This document shows, one piece after another, positions 8,912 through 18,787 of a stretch of 64,000 nucleotides of DNA. A model generated the notes under the pieces. It made no database searches. It was not told the origin of the DNA and was given only the letters and a program-made list of their open reading frames with translations. Numbering within the stretch: the stretch's first letter is position 1; the number at the start of each line of letters is the position of its first letter. The position numbers were made by a program, and so were the translations under genes. Origin of the DNA: Phytopythium helicoides (taxonomy: Eukaryota; Oomycota; Peronosporomycetes; Pythiales; Pythiaceae); contig JANFNE010000007.1 in NCBI GenBank assembly GCA_024867545.1, positions 868,001-932,000 on the forward strand, given 5' to 3'.

Positions 8912-11900
8912 GTGGACGCCAACAGCGTGCCCCTGTTGGTGGTCCAGGTAGACGTGAAGGGCTACGCGGAGTCGATGAGGGTTCTCATCGACTCGGGCGC
9001 GTCGAGCAATTACGCTCGACGCGCCACGTTGGCGAAGGAGCCAAAAGCCTTCGCCGCGGTGAGAAGCAAGGAGGCTTCCACCGACACCGTCGCCGTGAGG
9101 ATGGCGATGGGGAAGATCGTGGAGACCCCACTGATCTTGGCGGACCTGCGTGTCCGCTTTGAAGACTTCGACAGTGTCGAGCGCTTCATGGTGCTCGACC
9201 TGGATGAGAGGTATGATCTCATCCTCGGCATGCCATGGCTCGAAAAGCATGAGCCATGGATCGATTGGAAAACCAAATCGATCGGAGAAAGTAAGCCCGC
9301 TTACTCGGACAGAGCAGTGGCGACTGGCGTCACCACTCCTGGCCGATGGCCGCGTCAACAACGACTCGAGCGTCGTGTTGACAAAGAGGAATTCCTCATT
9401 GGGGTGTCCGAAGTTGTGGACAGGCCCCCGACAGCTGCAACTGTCGAGCATCGCGATGATGCTGCTCCCGTGGCCGTGCACGGTGGAGCGCGATCGGCTT
9501 TGAGGACAAAGTCGATCTCAAGGAAGTCACAAGTGACTTGGGCACCATTGCCAACGGATGCCCGGAGTGCTGAGGACACTCCAGCGGCTGTCAAGGGAGA
9601 CAGGCCGCGGAGCCAAAGTGTGGCTCGAAGCGCGAGACAGCGCGTGATTGCTCCTGCCAAGAGGCAGTGTGAGCCAGCGAGTGTCGCCGACGACAACTCG
9701 CGGAGCCAACGGGTGGCTCGGGGTGCAAGTGAACGCACCGATGCTCCTGCCGGACGGCAGTGTGAGCCTGAGGTGTCCACGATTGGACACGCGCCGACCA
9801 ATGGGTCGAGTGCCGACGGACCAGAGGGTCCCGCAGAGGTGGTAGAACCTCGTGCTGCACGGATGCAGCGTGCCGACGATGATTCGTCGAGCGTGGTGTT
9901 GCCAAACACCCCAGCACTAACCGCAGTGCAAGACGGTCGCCTGCGAGCGACGCGTCCCGTCCATCAATGGACAGAGTATAAACTCCTTGACGGAGTTTCG
10001 GGCAGAGAGATTGCCCCGGCGGTGCCACTGCACCCGCTCCCAGAAGCGAATGCTCTGGTGGAGCTGGACGAGATGTCCTTCCAGGACTTCACAGACGCCT
10101 TGCAGGGCGGTGAAGTCGCTGAAGTGGTCGTGCTAAGACCAACAGTGGCGACAGCCGAGCTCAACAGCTCGTCTGTCATGGACGAAGACGTCCTAGCGGA
10201 GGTCCGCGGCAAGGTAAATGCCCGCCGCGGCTCCGAGATCCTGAAAGATCCTAAGGATCCCTTCTACGCGGTACTCAAGGAGTACGAAGACGTGGTGTCG
10301 CAAGACCCGCCGTCTGAACTGCCACCGGATCGTGGAGTTCTGCATGAGATTGACCTCATGCCGGGCACAAAGTATTGTGTCACCAGGCAGTGGCCGCTGC
10401 CGAAAGAACAGTGCGATGTCATCGACGCCTTCTTTAAGACCAAGCATGAAGCTGGTCTAGTGAGGGAGTCGAAATCTCCTCACTCGTCGCCAACGTTTTG
10501 CGTTCGCAAACCGAACGGCAAATGGCGCATCGTGCATGCGTTCAACAAGTTGAACGCTGCTACGATCCCGGCCCAGACGCCCATACCTCGCAAGGAGGTC
10601 ATGTTGAACAACATGGCGGGCAGCACTATCCGTAGTGCGATAGACCTGACTGACGGGTACTATCAGGTCCTCATGGACCCGGCGTCAGTACCACTGACTG
10701 CCGTCAGCACGCCAAGTGGCATGCTGTGGGAGTGGCTTGTGATGCCACAGGGGCTTTCGAATGCCCCAGCGACGTTTAACCGTCTGGTCGTGAACTTGTT
10801 CCGACCCATGCGTGAGTACGTGCAAACGTACTTCGACGATATCTTCGTCCACAGTCGCGCCAAGGATGGCAAGACAGACGTCGAGATGCACGTCGAGCAC
10901 TTGCGAACGGTGTTCGAGTGCATGAGAGCCAATAAGCTCTTCGCCAACATTGACAAGTGTGTCATTGGCGCGGAAGAGATCCCATTCCTGGGGAGCTTCC
11001 TAGGCAAGCACGGCGTGCGTGCGGACCCCGCGAAGGTCAAAGCCATTGTCGAATGGCCGGTTCCACAGAACCAGAAGGACTTGCGCAAGTGGTTGGGCTT
11101 GTCCAACTACTTGCACAAGCACAGCGAGAACTACGCCGAGATGGCGCGTCCGCTGTCGCTGCTCCTCAAGAAGGATGCAGAATGGCACTGGTCATCGACC
11201 GAGCAAGATGCATTTGAACGCATCAAGGAGAGTCTTCTCCGAGCGCCGATCCTGGCGCTCCCGAACGACGAGAAGCCGTTCAGCGTCGTGTGCGACGCTT
11301 CCGATTTTGCAATCGGTTGTGCATTGCTGCAGACCGATGAGGACGGTCACGAACGCGTGATAGCGTTCGAGGCTCGGCAGCTCAAGGCTGCCGAGAAGAA
11401 CTACCCAGTTCATGACAAGGAGCTACTTGCGATGAAGTACGCTCTTGTCAAGTTCCGAGTGCACTTGCTCGGCGAACGAGAGTTCGTGGTCTACACAGAC
11501 CATGCGTCGCTGCGGACAGCGACGCAGTCGCCACACCTCTCACAGAGGATGGCGCGCTGGCTGTCGTTCTTCGCGGAATACAACTTCCGCGTCGAGTACA
11601 AGCCAGGCAAGCAAAATGTGCTTGCAGACGCTCTGTCGCGTCGACCGGACTATGAGCTGTCGCACATCGCGACGCTCACGATCGATCTGATCGATCGAAT
11701 CCGTGCGGCGTATGCCGACGACGATCAGTGCTGTGCACTGATCGAGCACCTGCGCACGGCAGGGAAGGAGAGCTTGTCGCCGCGACTGCGCGCGAGAGTC
11801 CATCGGTACACGTACGCAGATGGTCTGCTGTATTACAGCGTGGATCCATCGGATCCCCCTCGGATTGTGGTACCTTTGGCAGAGGATCTGCGGTACCAAA

Positions 11901-14050
11901 TCCTTTACGAGGCGCATGACGCGCTCGTAAGTGGTCATCTCGGTCGTGAGAAGACCTACGCTGCAGTAAGCAGCAGGTACTGGTGGCCCCACATGTACAA
12001 GTGGGTGGCCACGTACATCAAGACATGTGAAACATGTCAGCGCGTGAAGGCGGCTCCGTCAGCCGCCGCGCCACTGGCCAGTCTGCCAGTTCCAGCGGAT
12101 TGCTGGAGGTCCGTTAGTTTGGACTTTGTCTTCGGTTTGCCGAAGGACGGCCACGGCAACACAGGCGCGTTGGTGTTCGTGGACCGTCTGAGCAAGATGG
12201 TGCATCTGGCACCATGCTCAGAGAACATTGACGGCCCCGGAGCGGCCGCCTTGTTCATCAAGCACGTGTTCTGTGCTCATGGACTGCCTGAGTCCATCGT
12301 CTCGGACCGAGACCCGAGGTTCAATGCCTCGTTCTGGCGAGAGCTGTTCCAGCTGCTCGGCAGTCGACTGATGATGTCGACTGCAGACCACCCTGAGACG
12401 GATGGTCAGACCGAACGCGCAAACCGCGTTCTAGAGGATATCCTCCGCAGCACATGTGCTGCTGCTCCGAAGTCATGGAGCGCGAAGCTCCCGCTAGTGG
12501 AGTTCGCTATGAACAACGCCGTGCATGCCTCGACAGGCTGCACGCCGTTCTTCGTGAACCACTTGCGGCACCCGCGAGTGCCGCTGAGCCTCGCACCGGT
12601 GGAACCCGGGGGCTCTGGTTCGAGTGGGGGAGAGGCTCGGCTTCTCCGCCCACATGCTGAGGCTGAGGCGGAGTTCGCCTCCCGTTTGGCGGCTGTCAAG
12701 CTAGCCGCGTTGCGAAAGCAACTAGACGAGTTCGTCGAGAACCGTCTTGGCGTCATTGGACGCGTTAGAGATGCCATGGCAGCATCGCAAGACCGACAAA
12801 AAGAACAAAGCGATAAGTCGGGTCGAAAGAATACACATGTATTCAAAGTCGGTGACTTGGTTATGCTAAATGCAAAGAACCTACCGATGAACGCGGTCAC
12901 CGCGGTCACGAAGACGAAGCTGAGACCTCGCTTCATCGGACCATTCACGGTCCAAGCCGTACACGGTAACGCGTACAGGCTCAACATCCCATCGAGGATG
13001 AAGACCCATCCGGTCTTCTACGTGGGGCTACTCAAGCCGTACCACGATCCTCAGTTGGCTGAGATGCCGGAGGATTGGAGGCAGCCACAGGCGGCGCCTC
13101 CTGCTTCGTCTCCTGCGAAGCATCAACAGGGGTTGCCCTCGCAGCAACCGCCTGTGCAGGTGCAGGTACCTGCGAGTCATAGGGCTCATAGCGATAGCGA
13201 GATCGCTCTGCACCAGAGTCCCGAGAGGGACTTCGATGACGGTCAATCCGGCGACCGAGGTCATCGTACGCATAACCGTACTGGTCGTACCACGGCCCAT
13301 GCAGATGGTACTGGCGATACTCGCCAGACGCATCGACGTGACTACGGTACGGTCCGTAGCGATCCTCATGGTGAGGGATCCACTCGTCACGAGGACGAGT
13401 CTCTCGGTACCCAGCGCGGTACCCCGACGCCGAAGCAGCCGGCGCCGTCGAGTAGTACGACGGCGGCGCGGCTGCAGCAGCCTGGTACGGCTGCGAGACA
13501 GCAACGGCTGTCGACTGCGCAGCGCGCAGCAGGTCAACTTGACCGCGGAGGTAGGAGCACTGCTGCTTCAACTCCTCCTTCTCCTTTTGGAGCGCTCGGA
13601 GCTCCTCACGGCGCTCGTGAGCAAGATCGGAAGCACGACGATACTTCTGATCTAGGATATCATAATCCTTTGCCAGATCGAAATACCGATCAACGAGATC
13701 CTGCGGTGGATCATCGCGGCTCCAAGCAGGAGCAGGTGAACGGGAGTCCCGTGTCACCGGCGCAGAAGGCGAGCGGCGCTCGGCCCTCGCGCGCGGCGGA
13801 CTCGCGTCCGCCCCCGCCACTTCTTGACCATCTTGGTCGAACCCACTATGTAGTGGAAGCGCTCCTTCGGAGCCGGATCCGTCGTGGTCAACGACAGATC
13901 CTCGTGAAGTGGCGTGGCTACCCACACTCACAGAACTCCTGGGAGTTCGAGGCACCTCTGCGGGAGGACTGCCCGGACCTCGTGCGCGCTTTTGACCTCG
14001 CCGAGGCTGAGCGTCGCCGCGCGGAGCGGACGCACGCTCATTCCGCCTAG
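8912..14050 (+). CDS. Pol polyprotein of the gypsy element (PR-RT-RH-IN-chromodomain)
   Basis: A 1712-residue ORF counted from a GTG at 8912; the frame is open upstream to the frameshift site and has no clear ATG, so it is probably made as a Gag-Pol fusion. Order: aspartic protease (LIDSGAS, about residue 25), reverse transcriptase with catalytic YFDD (about 640; the commoner form is YVDD), RNase H (CDASDFAIG, about 795), and integrase. The integrase has an HHCC zinc domain (about 1005-1045) and a D,D-35-E core (SLDFVFG, VSDRDPRF, GQTERAN). A GPF/Y-like module IGPFTV follows (about 1342). After a 270-residue low-complexity linker comes a chromodomain (LVKWRGYPHSQNSWE, about 1670), which in this family can bind histone marks and guide integration. 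The linker and chromodomain overlap an antisense ORF. Confidence 0.93.
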   Translation: MDANSVPLLVVQVDVKGYAESMRVLIDSGASSNYARRATLAKEPKAFAAVRSKEASTDTVAVRMAMGKIVETPLILADLRVRFEDFDSVERFMVLDLDERYDLILGMPWLEKHEPWIDWKTKSIGESKPAYSDRAVATGVTTPGRWPRQQRLERRVDKEEFLIGVSEVVDRPPTAATVEHRDDAAPVAVHGGARSALRTKSISRKSQVTWAPLPTDARSAEDTPAAVKGDRPRSQSVARSARQRVIAPAKRQCEPASVADDNSRSQRVARGASERTDAPAGRQCEPEVSTIGHAPTNGSSADGPEGPAEVVEPRAARMQRADDDSSSVVLPNTPALTAVQDGRLRATRPVHQWTEYKLLDGVSGREIAPAVPLHPLPEANALVELDEMSFQDFTDALQGGEVAEVVVLRPTVATAELNSSSVMDEDVLAEVRGKVNARRGSEILKDPKDPFYAVLKEYEDVVSQDPPSELPPDRGVLHEIDLMPGTKYCVTRQWPLPKEQCDVIDAFFKTKHEAGLVRESKSPHSSPTFCVRKPNGKWRIVHAFNKLNAATIPAQTPIPRKEVMLNNMAGSTIRSAIDLTDGYYQVLMDPASVPLTAVSTPSGMLWEWLVMPQGLSNAPATFNRLVVNLFRPMREYVQTYFDDIFVHSRAKDGKTDVEMHVEHLRTVFECMRANKLFANIDKCVIGAEEIPFLGSFLGKHGVRADPAKVKAIVEWPVPQNQKDLRKWLGLSNYLHKHSENYAEMARPLSLLLKKDAEWHWSSTEQDAFERIKESLLRAPILALPNDEKPFSVVCDASDFAIGCALLQTDEDGHERVIAFEARQLKAAEKNYPVHDKELLAMKYALVKFRVHLLGEREFVVYTDHASLRTATQSPHLSQRMARWLSFFAEYNFRVEYKPGKQNVLADALSRRPDYELSHIATLTIDLIDRIRAAYADDDQCCALIEHLRTAGKESLSPRLRARVHRYTYADGLLYYSVDPSDPPRIVVPLAEDLRYQILYEAHDALVSGHLGREKTYAAVSSRYWWPHMYKWVATYIKTCETCQRVKAAPSAAAPLASLPVPADCWRSVSLDFVFGLPKDGHGNTGALVFVDRLSKMVHLAPCSENIDGPGAAALFIKHVFCAHGLPESIVSDRDPRFNASFWRELFQLLGSRLMMSTADHPETDGQTERANRVLEDILRSTCAAAPKSWSAKLPLVEFAMNNAVHASTGCTPFFVNHLRHPRVPLSLAPVEPGGSGSSGGEARLLRPHAEAEAEFASRLAAVKLAALRKQLDEFVENRLGVIGRVRDAMAASQDRQKEQSDKSGRKNTHVFKVGDLVMLNAKNLPMNAVTAVTKTKLRPRFIGPFTVQAVHGNAYRLNIPSRMKTHPVFYVGLLKPYHDPQLAEMPEDWRQPQAAPPASSPAKHQQGLPSQQPPVQVQVPASHRAHSDSEIALHQSPERDFDDGQSGDRGHRTHNRTGRTTAHADGTGDTRQTHRRDYGTVRSDPHGEGSTRHEDESLGTQRGTPTPKQPAPSSSTTAARLQQPGTAARQQRLSTAQRAAGQLDRGGRSTAASTPPSPFGALGAPHGAREQDRKHDDTSDLGYHNPLPDRNTDQRDPAVDHRGSKQEQVNGSPVSPAQKASGARPSRAADSRPPPPLLDHLGRTHYVVEALLRSRIRRGQRQILVKWRGYPHSQNSWEFEAPLREDCPDLVRAFDLAEAERRRAERTHAHSA

Positions 14051-15311
14051 AGGCGGGAAGAGCAAGGGGTGCGGGCTTGCGTCGAGCCACGTAGCCCCGG
14101 TCCGCCCGAGTGGGGACCTCGTGGGTTTGCTCCACGACCTTGTTCTCCAAGCGCCTGACGCGCAGCTTGGCGAACTCGAAGGCAAGTGAGCGCACTGCCT
14201 TCGCGTCTTCCTTGCGGAAGCTGAGCATGTATGCTCGAATCGGTCGGTTGTACCGACGACACCAAGCATAGAACTGCTCTATGCCCATCCGGAGAGTCTC
14301 CTCCGGATGGCAGACCACCACGACCTCGTGACTGGTCGGCGTGCGTAGGCCGCCAGGGCCGCCCGTACGCTTGCTAAGCATATAGCGAAGGTACTTGCCG
14401 TACTCTTCGAACGTCCAGCGAGCTGGACTGCCCAGCGCCAGCTGATGGTTCACATCACGCTGGTAGATCTGGTCAGGCGTCACCGCCGGTTGACCGATCT
14501 CAGAGACGTGAGCTCCCGGTGGGTCGCTCTGCTCAGGAATGAAGAAGACGCTAGGCGTCCTAAATTCCTCGGAAGCCTCGAAGAGTGCTTCCTCTCGACG
14601 AGCAAGCGTGTCCTCTTGCTGCTCGTCGAGGTCGTTGGTAACCAACGGAGCCAAGGTGGCAGCGGTCCGTCGCTCGCCACCTGCGTCGTCGGATGGACGA
14701 CGCTGAGCACCAATGCTCGCACGACGAGTGTCGTGCGTGAGGTAGCGCTGCTCTGCTACCTCACCCTCCTCGCTCTCCGAGTCGGAGAACAGAGTCTCGC
14801 GACGTGACGGGGTGTCACGTCTGAAGGACGCAGCGTCGTCGTCGACGTCTGCGTCCCGCGACGGCAGCGGAGGCGCGTCGCGCAAGGGATGAAAGTCCCT
14901 TGGGTTCATGAACGAATGAACCGGGCCACCCTCGTGGCCAGAGCCAAGGCTCGCAACTGCTTCCGCCACTGCGGAGCCTTGCGGCAACTCGTTGAGAGTC
15001 GTCCGCGTGACTGCTGCGCTTTCGCGCGCTGTCCCCACCGACGCGGTGTCGGTGTTGTCCACGTTTGGACTAGGGGAGGCCCTCCCCTGTGCTCGACGGG
15101 CACGCGTGCCCGTCGTCGGAGTCGTCGGCGTGTTGGAGCCGGACTCCCGAGTGGCGTCGCGCGTGCGCGCCGGCCGCTCGTCGACGTTGGCCGCAGCCGC
15201 GGTCGCTGTCGCTGTCGAAGCGCCCTCGCTCGCAGGCGAGGTGCGCGCATCACCGGATGCTAGCGCTGCCGCTCGCGCGGCGCGCGTGACCATGGAGGTC
15301 TGCTTGGCCAT
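13032..15311 (-). CDS. Antisense ORF of the gypsy element, unknown protein
   Basis: The reverse strand is open for 826 codons from 15512. I prefer the ATG at 15311 (759 residues), because an Inr-like CGTTCCAATTTGG sits near 15490-15505, inside the longer version. I do not recognise a family. The first third is Ala/Thr/Ser-rich with acidic patches. The middle has a compact region (RWTFEEYGKYLRYMLSKR; EQFYAWCRRYN) that looks globular. A basic region and a clear coiled coil follow (ELRALQKEKEELKQQC and neighbours, about 13520-13700). The tail is Tyr/Arg/Pro-rich. Some 1 kb overlaps pol: antisense wobble bases lie opposite sense second codon positions. It could be an accessory retroelement protein or a long chance ORF; the coiled coil and length favour coding. 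Confidence 0.55.
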   Translation of the reverse strand: MAKQTSMVTRAARAAALASGDARTSPASEGASTATATAAAANVDERPARTRDATRESGSNTPTTPTTGTRARRAQGRASPSPNVDNTDTASVGTARESAAVTRTTLNELPQGSAVAEAVASLGSGHEGGPVHSFMNPRDFHPLRDAPPLPSRDADVDDDAASFRRDTPSRRETLFSDSESEEGEVAEQRYLTHDTRRASIGAQRRPSDDAGGERRTAATLAPLVTNDLDEQQEDTLARREEALFEASEEFRTPSVFFIPEQSDPPGAHVSEIGQPAVTPDQIYQRDVNHQLALGSPARWTFEEYGKYLRYMLSKRTGGPGGLRTPTSHEVVVVCHPEETLRMGIEQFYAWCRRYNRPIRAYMLSFRKEDAKAVRSLAFEFAKLRVRRLENKVVEQTHEVPTRADRGYVARRKPAPLALPASRRNERASAPRGDAQPRRGQKRARGPGSPPAEVPRTPRSSVSVGSHATSRGSVVDHDGSGSEGALPLHSGFDQDGQEVAGADASPPRARAERRSPSAPVTRDSRSPAPAWSRDDPPQDLVDRYFDLAKDYDILDQKYRRASDLAHERREELRALQKEKEELKQQCSYLRGQVDLLRAAQSTAVAVSQPYQAAAAAPPSYYSTAPAASASGYRAGYRETRPRDEWIPHHEDRYGPYRSHVDASGEYRQYHLHGPWYDQYGYAYDDLGRRIDRHRSPSRDSGAERSRYRYEPYDSQVPAPAQAVAARATPVDASQETKQEAPPVAASNPPASQPTEDRGTA

Positions 15312-15540
15312 CGCTGGCTCAAGCGCGTGCACTGTGAGTGCTGAGCGGAAGCGCTGTCGAAGCGCTCGCTCCCCGCCGCTCCGTCGTGTTTTGACGGGCG
15401 GCTCTGGAACGTTCGTTCCCGGCGCCTCTATTTGGAGAGTGCCCATTTTGGAACGACTGTTCAGGCCCTGGCCCAGTTTGGTCGGGCGGTTCCAAATTGG
15501 AACGAGAGTCACTCCTGCGCGGGGTGTCTCTAATTTGAGT

Positions 15541-15549
15541 GGGGGAGAG
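15541..15549 (+). other. Polypurine tract
   Basis: GGGGGAGAG directly precedes the 3' LTR, as expected for the plus-strand primer of a gypsy element. Confidence 0.7.
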
Positions 15550-15866
15550 TGTAACGGGGTTACACGGGTACGTACCCATGGGTGCGGCCCATGGCTACAC
15601 TGGGTTGTGTACCCATTGCCCTCCGGCTAAGTACGAGCCGGAGGTTGAGTGGCTCTCACGAGCCTTGCATACTTTAGTCAAGTAGTTTTGCATTGTGTGT
15701 TTTAGGAACCACCCATTTCAGAAACGCTTTAATGCATACGTAAATACAGTCTCCTTTTTGCCTTGAACGGCACACGTGTATTTGGTTATTCCTAACCTAT
15801 ACTAAAAGCAAGTCAAACTTGCATTGCACGCTTCCTCGTGCCTACAGTGCTGTGTGACCCGTCACA
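15550..15866 (+). repeat. 3' LTR of the gypsy element
   Basis: 317 bases, identical by eye to the 5' LTR. It is followed by target duplication TCTAA (15867-15871). Confidence 0.95.
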
Positions 15867-15874
15867 TCTAATGC

Positions 15875-15945
15875 AGCTTGCGTATGACCTATGAGTGGAT
15901 GGCGCCTTGCACGCCCCTCGGACCTGGGTTCAAGTCAGGCTTCCG
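15875..15945 (+). other. tRNA-like / SINE-like fragment (uncertain)
   Basis: A stretch resembling a tRNA A-box region (CTATGAGTGGATGGCGCC) is followed at the right distance by a B-box-like GGTTCAAGTCA. A normal acceptor stem and T-stem cannot be drawn, so this is not a working tRNA gene. A tRNA-derived SINE head is possible; such elements are known in Phytophthora. Confidence 0.25.
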
Positions 15946-16203
15946 CGTGCTGGCGTTCGATCGGCATCCATAGGTGTGAACCTGCAAAAGTCTACATGCG
16001 ATGCGTCCCATAAATTCAAGCCACTTCCAAGACAAATTTGGTCAGCATACCCAAGTTGAAGATAACTTCAACATGCTGATTTTTGTCCAATCAAGACTTA
16101 GTTTTCGCCTTAAGTTCAACAGACTACATAACGCTTGCCCATTTGCATTGTAACTTCCACCGTAGCAACTTCTTGGACTGTTTTTTTTTTTTTTAAGCAA
16201 ATG
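15946..16203. other. Intergenic between gypsy and hAT-like element
   Basis: A/T-rich sequence ending in a run of T. No gene seen. Confidence 0.4.
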
Positions 16204-16571
16204 TAGGGCATCCCACGCCTGGGACGAGCCCGTGGAGAGTCGGGCTCCTAGTCTTTTGGGGAGAGCCTTAAAACCTTACGAGCAGGGCTCTCGAGGTTTA
16301 ACAGGTTCGTAGATATGATAAAGTTTTGGAGGAGAGCCGAGAGGTAATATCGGTTAGGGCTCTCAAGGCTCTCGAGCTCTCAAAAAGCCATTGGACAATA
16401 TATCGCCCTGCATTCGATTGGACAAAAAGCTTATGTTGTTTGAGATCTTTCGAAATGTTTTGCCTGAATTCACGCGTCGCTTCATGGAACGTGCTTTTCC
16501 AGATTCCACTTCTCGATCCTCTGCACCTCGACAACGCCTCGGCTCCGTCTTCACGCGCCACTGAGCTTATA

Positions 16572-18398
16572 ATGCGCCTTCGCTCGGGTCGAACGCTCGG
16601 AGAGGCTGAATATGTGCCAGCTGCAGTCGCCCAACCAAGGGAACAGGCAATATCTGCGGTGGTGCCGCAAGGTGTCTCTACGCAAGACGCTACATTTGAA
16701 TCTCAATCACATCTACCGAATGCCAACACTGCTGTGATGCCGCTTTACAATCATGTAGACGTCTCTGTGGCGGAGGTGCAACACAGCAACCAAGAATTGA
16801 ATGTTCCTGCTTCATCGTACAATGTCGAGTCACCTTCATCTGCAGAAGAACATATCGAACGCATGGTCGGTGCATTCTGCAGTCGGACAGAGACATTGGC
16901 CGGTGCACACGCCATCCTTCTTGCCCGTCAGCAACAACAAGCTCAAAACCAACAGGAAGCTCTCCACGCTTTCCAAGCTAATACCCAGCAAAATGTTGAG
17001 CAGCTCGCGGGATATCAGCGAGCAACGGAGCTGGCAATTCATAATGTACTTGTGGAAACAAGAAACACGCTTCTTGGGCAACTCCAACAGCTAGCAAAGA
17101 ACCAAAATGATTGTGGCAATGCAATCCGTCTCGACGTCGATCAAAAGTTACAGCAAGTGCTACAAGAGGCGCAAAAAAGTTCTCAGGCAATGGTTGATGA
17201 GCAAGCAAAAGCGATACTACTAGTCGAAGAGCGTATGGCAGCTGCTTTAAATCAAGCTCATTCTGAATTGTGCAGTCGTATCCGTGTGAGTAACAACGGG
17301 TTAGATGAGAGTACAGGTAGCGTGATTTCAGAACAACTCGACGCTCGCCTCGGCTCACTTCATGAAGCCGTCTCACAACAAGTAGAAGGATTGGTGCTTT
17401 CTGCGATGGATTCGTCAAGACCTTACGGAGCACTTCCGCCTGAAGAAGTAGTTTCTGAGATGGTAAACGAGGCGGCAGAAGACGTTGAAGATCGAATTGA
17501 AAAACGCATGAGACTCGCGCTCCAGCAATCGCAGCACGAGTTTGTGTTACATTTTGAAGACAAAGCGCGAGCTCGAGAGAAAACTATGCGCCGCGATGTG
17601 GAGGCTTTAGTTCACGTGACTAGCGACGAAGCTGAGCGTCGAATTGAAGAGAAGCTACGCAGCGCGTTGTTCGCAGCTCACGATGAGACTCGCAAAGAGC
17701 TCAAAGAGCACGCTGCTGAAACGTCTAAGCTACGAACACGCTTGGATGCACACGAAGTTAATGTACACTCACGCCTTGATTCGCTCTCTTCTCGTATCAC
17801 ATCAGTCGAGCGTGCAGCTGCAACCAGTCAGCATTCGTTTGGTTTCGCTTCTCGGTTGGATGCAATTGAAAAAAAAGTTCACGCAACACAGAGCTTTCAT
17901 GAGAGACTTGAAGCCCTCGAGAAAAAATCGGTGAATGCATCGGAAAGCCAATCAATACAAGCTCGAGTCAGAGCTCTGGAAATGCAAATACCAACCACGC
18001 TCAAAATCAATTCCCCCACGCAGGCATCGCCTTCGGAATTTGGCCTACAAACTACTCTGAAGCCAACGCAGCACGATACAGAGGCCGAAATGAATCGTCG
18101 AATAAGCACTGCTCTATCGCAAGCCACGGCAAGCATTGATGCTCTGGCTGCTCGGTTCGCAAGTGACGCTGAATCTAAAGCAGCAAGACTAGAAGAGAAG
18201 GTTAAAAGCTTGCTTGGTATCGCCAAGAAGCACCAGGAACCATCAACACGACGCAAAAAACGTCCAGCGCTTCGCATGAGTAAGCAAGACATCATTGCAG
18301 CTGTACAGCTTGAAGTTCGCAACCGCGCTGAAGCGGCAGCTGCACGCTACAATAGTGGTGCTCAGCCACAACGTCGGGTTGTTGTACACATCGAATGA
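16572..18398 (+). CDS. Long coiled-coil protein within the hAT-like element, unknown function
   Basis: The reading frame is open from 16326, but the ATG at 16572 (MRLRSGRTLGEAEY) is a likelier start, giving 608 residues. The protein is rich in Gln, Glu, Ala and Arg. It shows long heptad-like stretches from about residue 95 to 540 (for example RIEKRMRLALQQSQHEF, RLDAIEKKVHATQ, RLEALEKK). A basic C-terminal part (RRKKRPALRMSKQDIIAA) follows. No catalytic motif was recognised. It ends about 390 bases from the end of the transposase gene, in convergent orientation. It may be a transposon accessory protein, a captured host gene, or the remains of a retroelement Gag. The frame is intact, which argues for recent activity or selection. 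Confidence 0.6.
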   Translation: MRLRSGRTLGEAEYVPAAVAQPREQAISAVVPQGVSTQDATFESQSHLPNANTAVMPLYNHVDVSVAEVQHSNQELNVPASSYNVESPSSAEEHIERMVGAFCSRTETLAGAHAILLARQQQQAQNQQEALHAFQANTQQNVEQLAGYQRATELAIHNVLVETRNTLLGQLQQLAKNQNDCGNAIRLDVDQKLQQVLQEAQKSSQAMVDEQAKAILLVEERMAAALNQAHSELCSRIRVSNNGLDESTGSVISEQLDARLGSLHEAVSQQVEGLVLSAMDSSRPYGALPPEEVVSEMVNEAAEDVEDRIEKRMRLALQQSQHEFVLHFEDKARAREKTMRRDVEALVHVTSDEAERRIEEKLRSALFAAHDETRKELKEHAAETSKLRTRLDAHEVNVHSRLDSLSSRITSVERAAATSQHSFGFASRLDAIEKKVHATQSFHERLEALEKKSVNASESQSIQARVRALEMQIPTTLKINSPTQASPSEFGLQTTLKPTQHDTEAEMNRRISTALSQATASIDALAARFASDAESKAARLEEKVKSLLGIAKKHQEPSTRRKKRPALRMSKQDIIAAVQLEVRNRAEAAAARYNSGAQPQRRVVVHIE

Positions 18399-18787
18399 TC
18401 GAAGCATTAATGATGACCACAACGATGCTGAATGCTCATGTGCGAATGGAAACCAAATCAAACCTATGCATTTACATTGCCATTCCGTCTTTTCCTCACA
18501 TTAGTAGGAAACGCCTCCGCAGCAAAATACACGAGTGGCCTCGAGCCCACCCTCGCTACGTTACCATTGCTTTTCTACTCGTTCCTCGTCGTGAGAGCTC
18601 GCTCTTGCTACGTTGCCACAGCGCTTATCCACCTGTCAGTCGTCGTGATCGCCATCACCAAGTTCGCCAAAGTCCGACCGCACTTGTTGTTCCTTTCATT
18701 TAAATCTCCGTCTCCAGCGCAATTGCCATAGTTGTTGAGAGACTACACCACGTTTTTGCATTGCTATCTTTAACGTAAGCCTTGGAC
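18399..18787. other. Spacer between the two convergent transposon ORFs
   Basis: It contains one short hydrophobic plus-strand frame (18432-18731) that I do not trust as a gene. Otherwise nothing is recognised. Confidence 0.35.

Larger units (their letters stand above)
7397..15866 (+). mobile_element. Ty3/gypsy LTR retrotransposon with chromodomain, inserted in a recombinase gene
   Basis: The element is 8470 bases. It has two 317-base LTRs (7397-7713 and 15550-15866) that I find identical by eye, starting TGTAACGG and ending CGTCACA. It is flanked by the 5-base direct repeat TCTAA (7392-7396 and 15867-15871). A primer-binding-site candidate follows the left LTR and a purine tract precedes the right one. 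Inside are gag, a pol with protease-RT-RNase H-integrase-chromodomain order, and a long antisense ORF. Identical LTRs imply recent insertion, but gag has one in-frame stop. Confidence 0.95.

Noticed and set aside
14992..15630. 212-codon plus-strand ORF near the 3' LTR
   Set aside because: Opposite the antisense ORF and running into the LTR, with biased Arg/Val/Ala composition.
18432..18731. Hydrophobic 99-codon plus-strand ORF between the transposon genes
   Set aside because: Could encode membrane segments, but it is short and isolated, with no homology that I can name.
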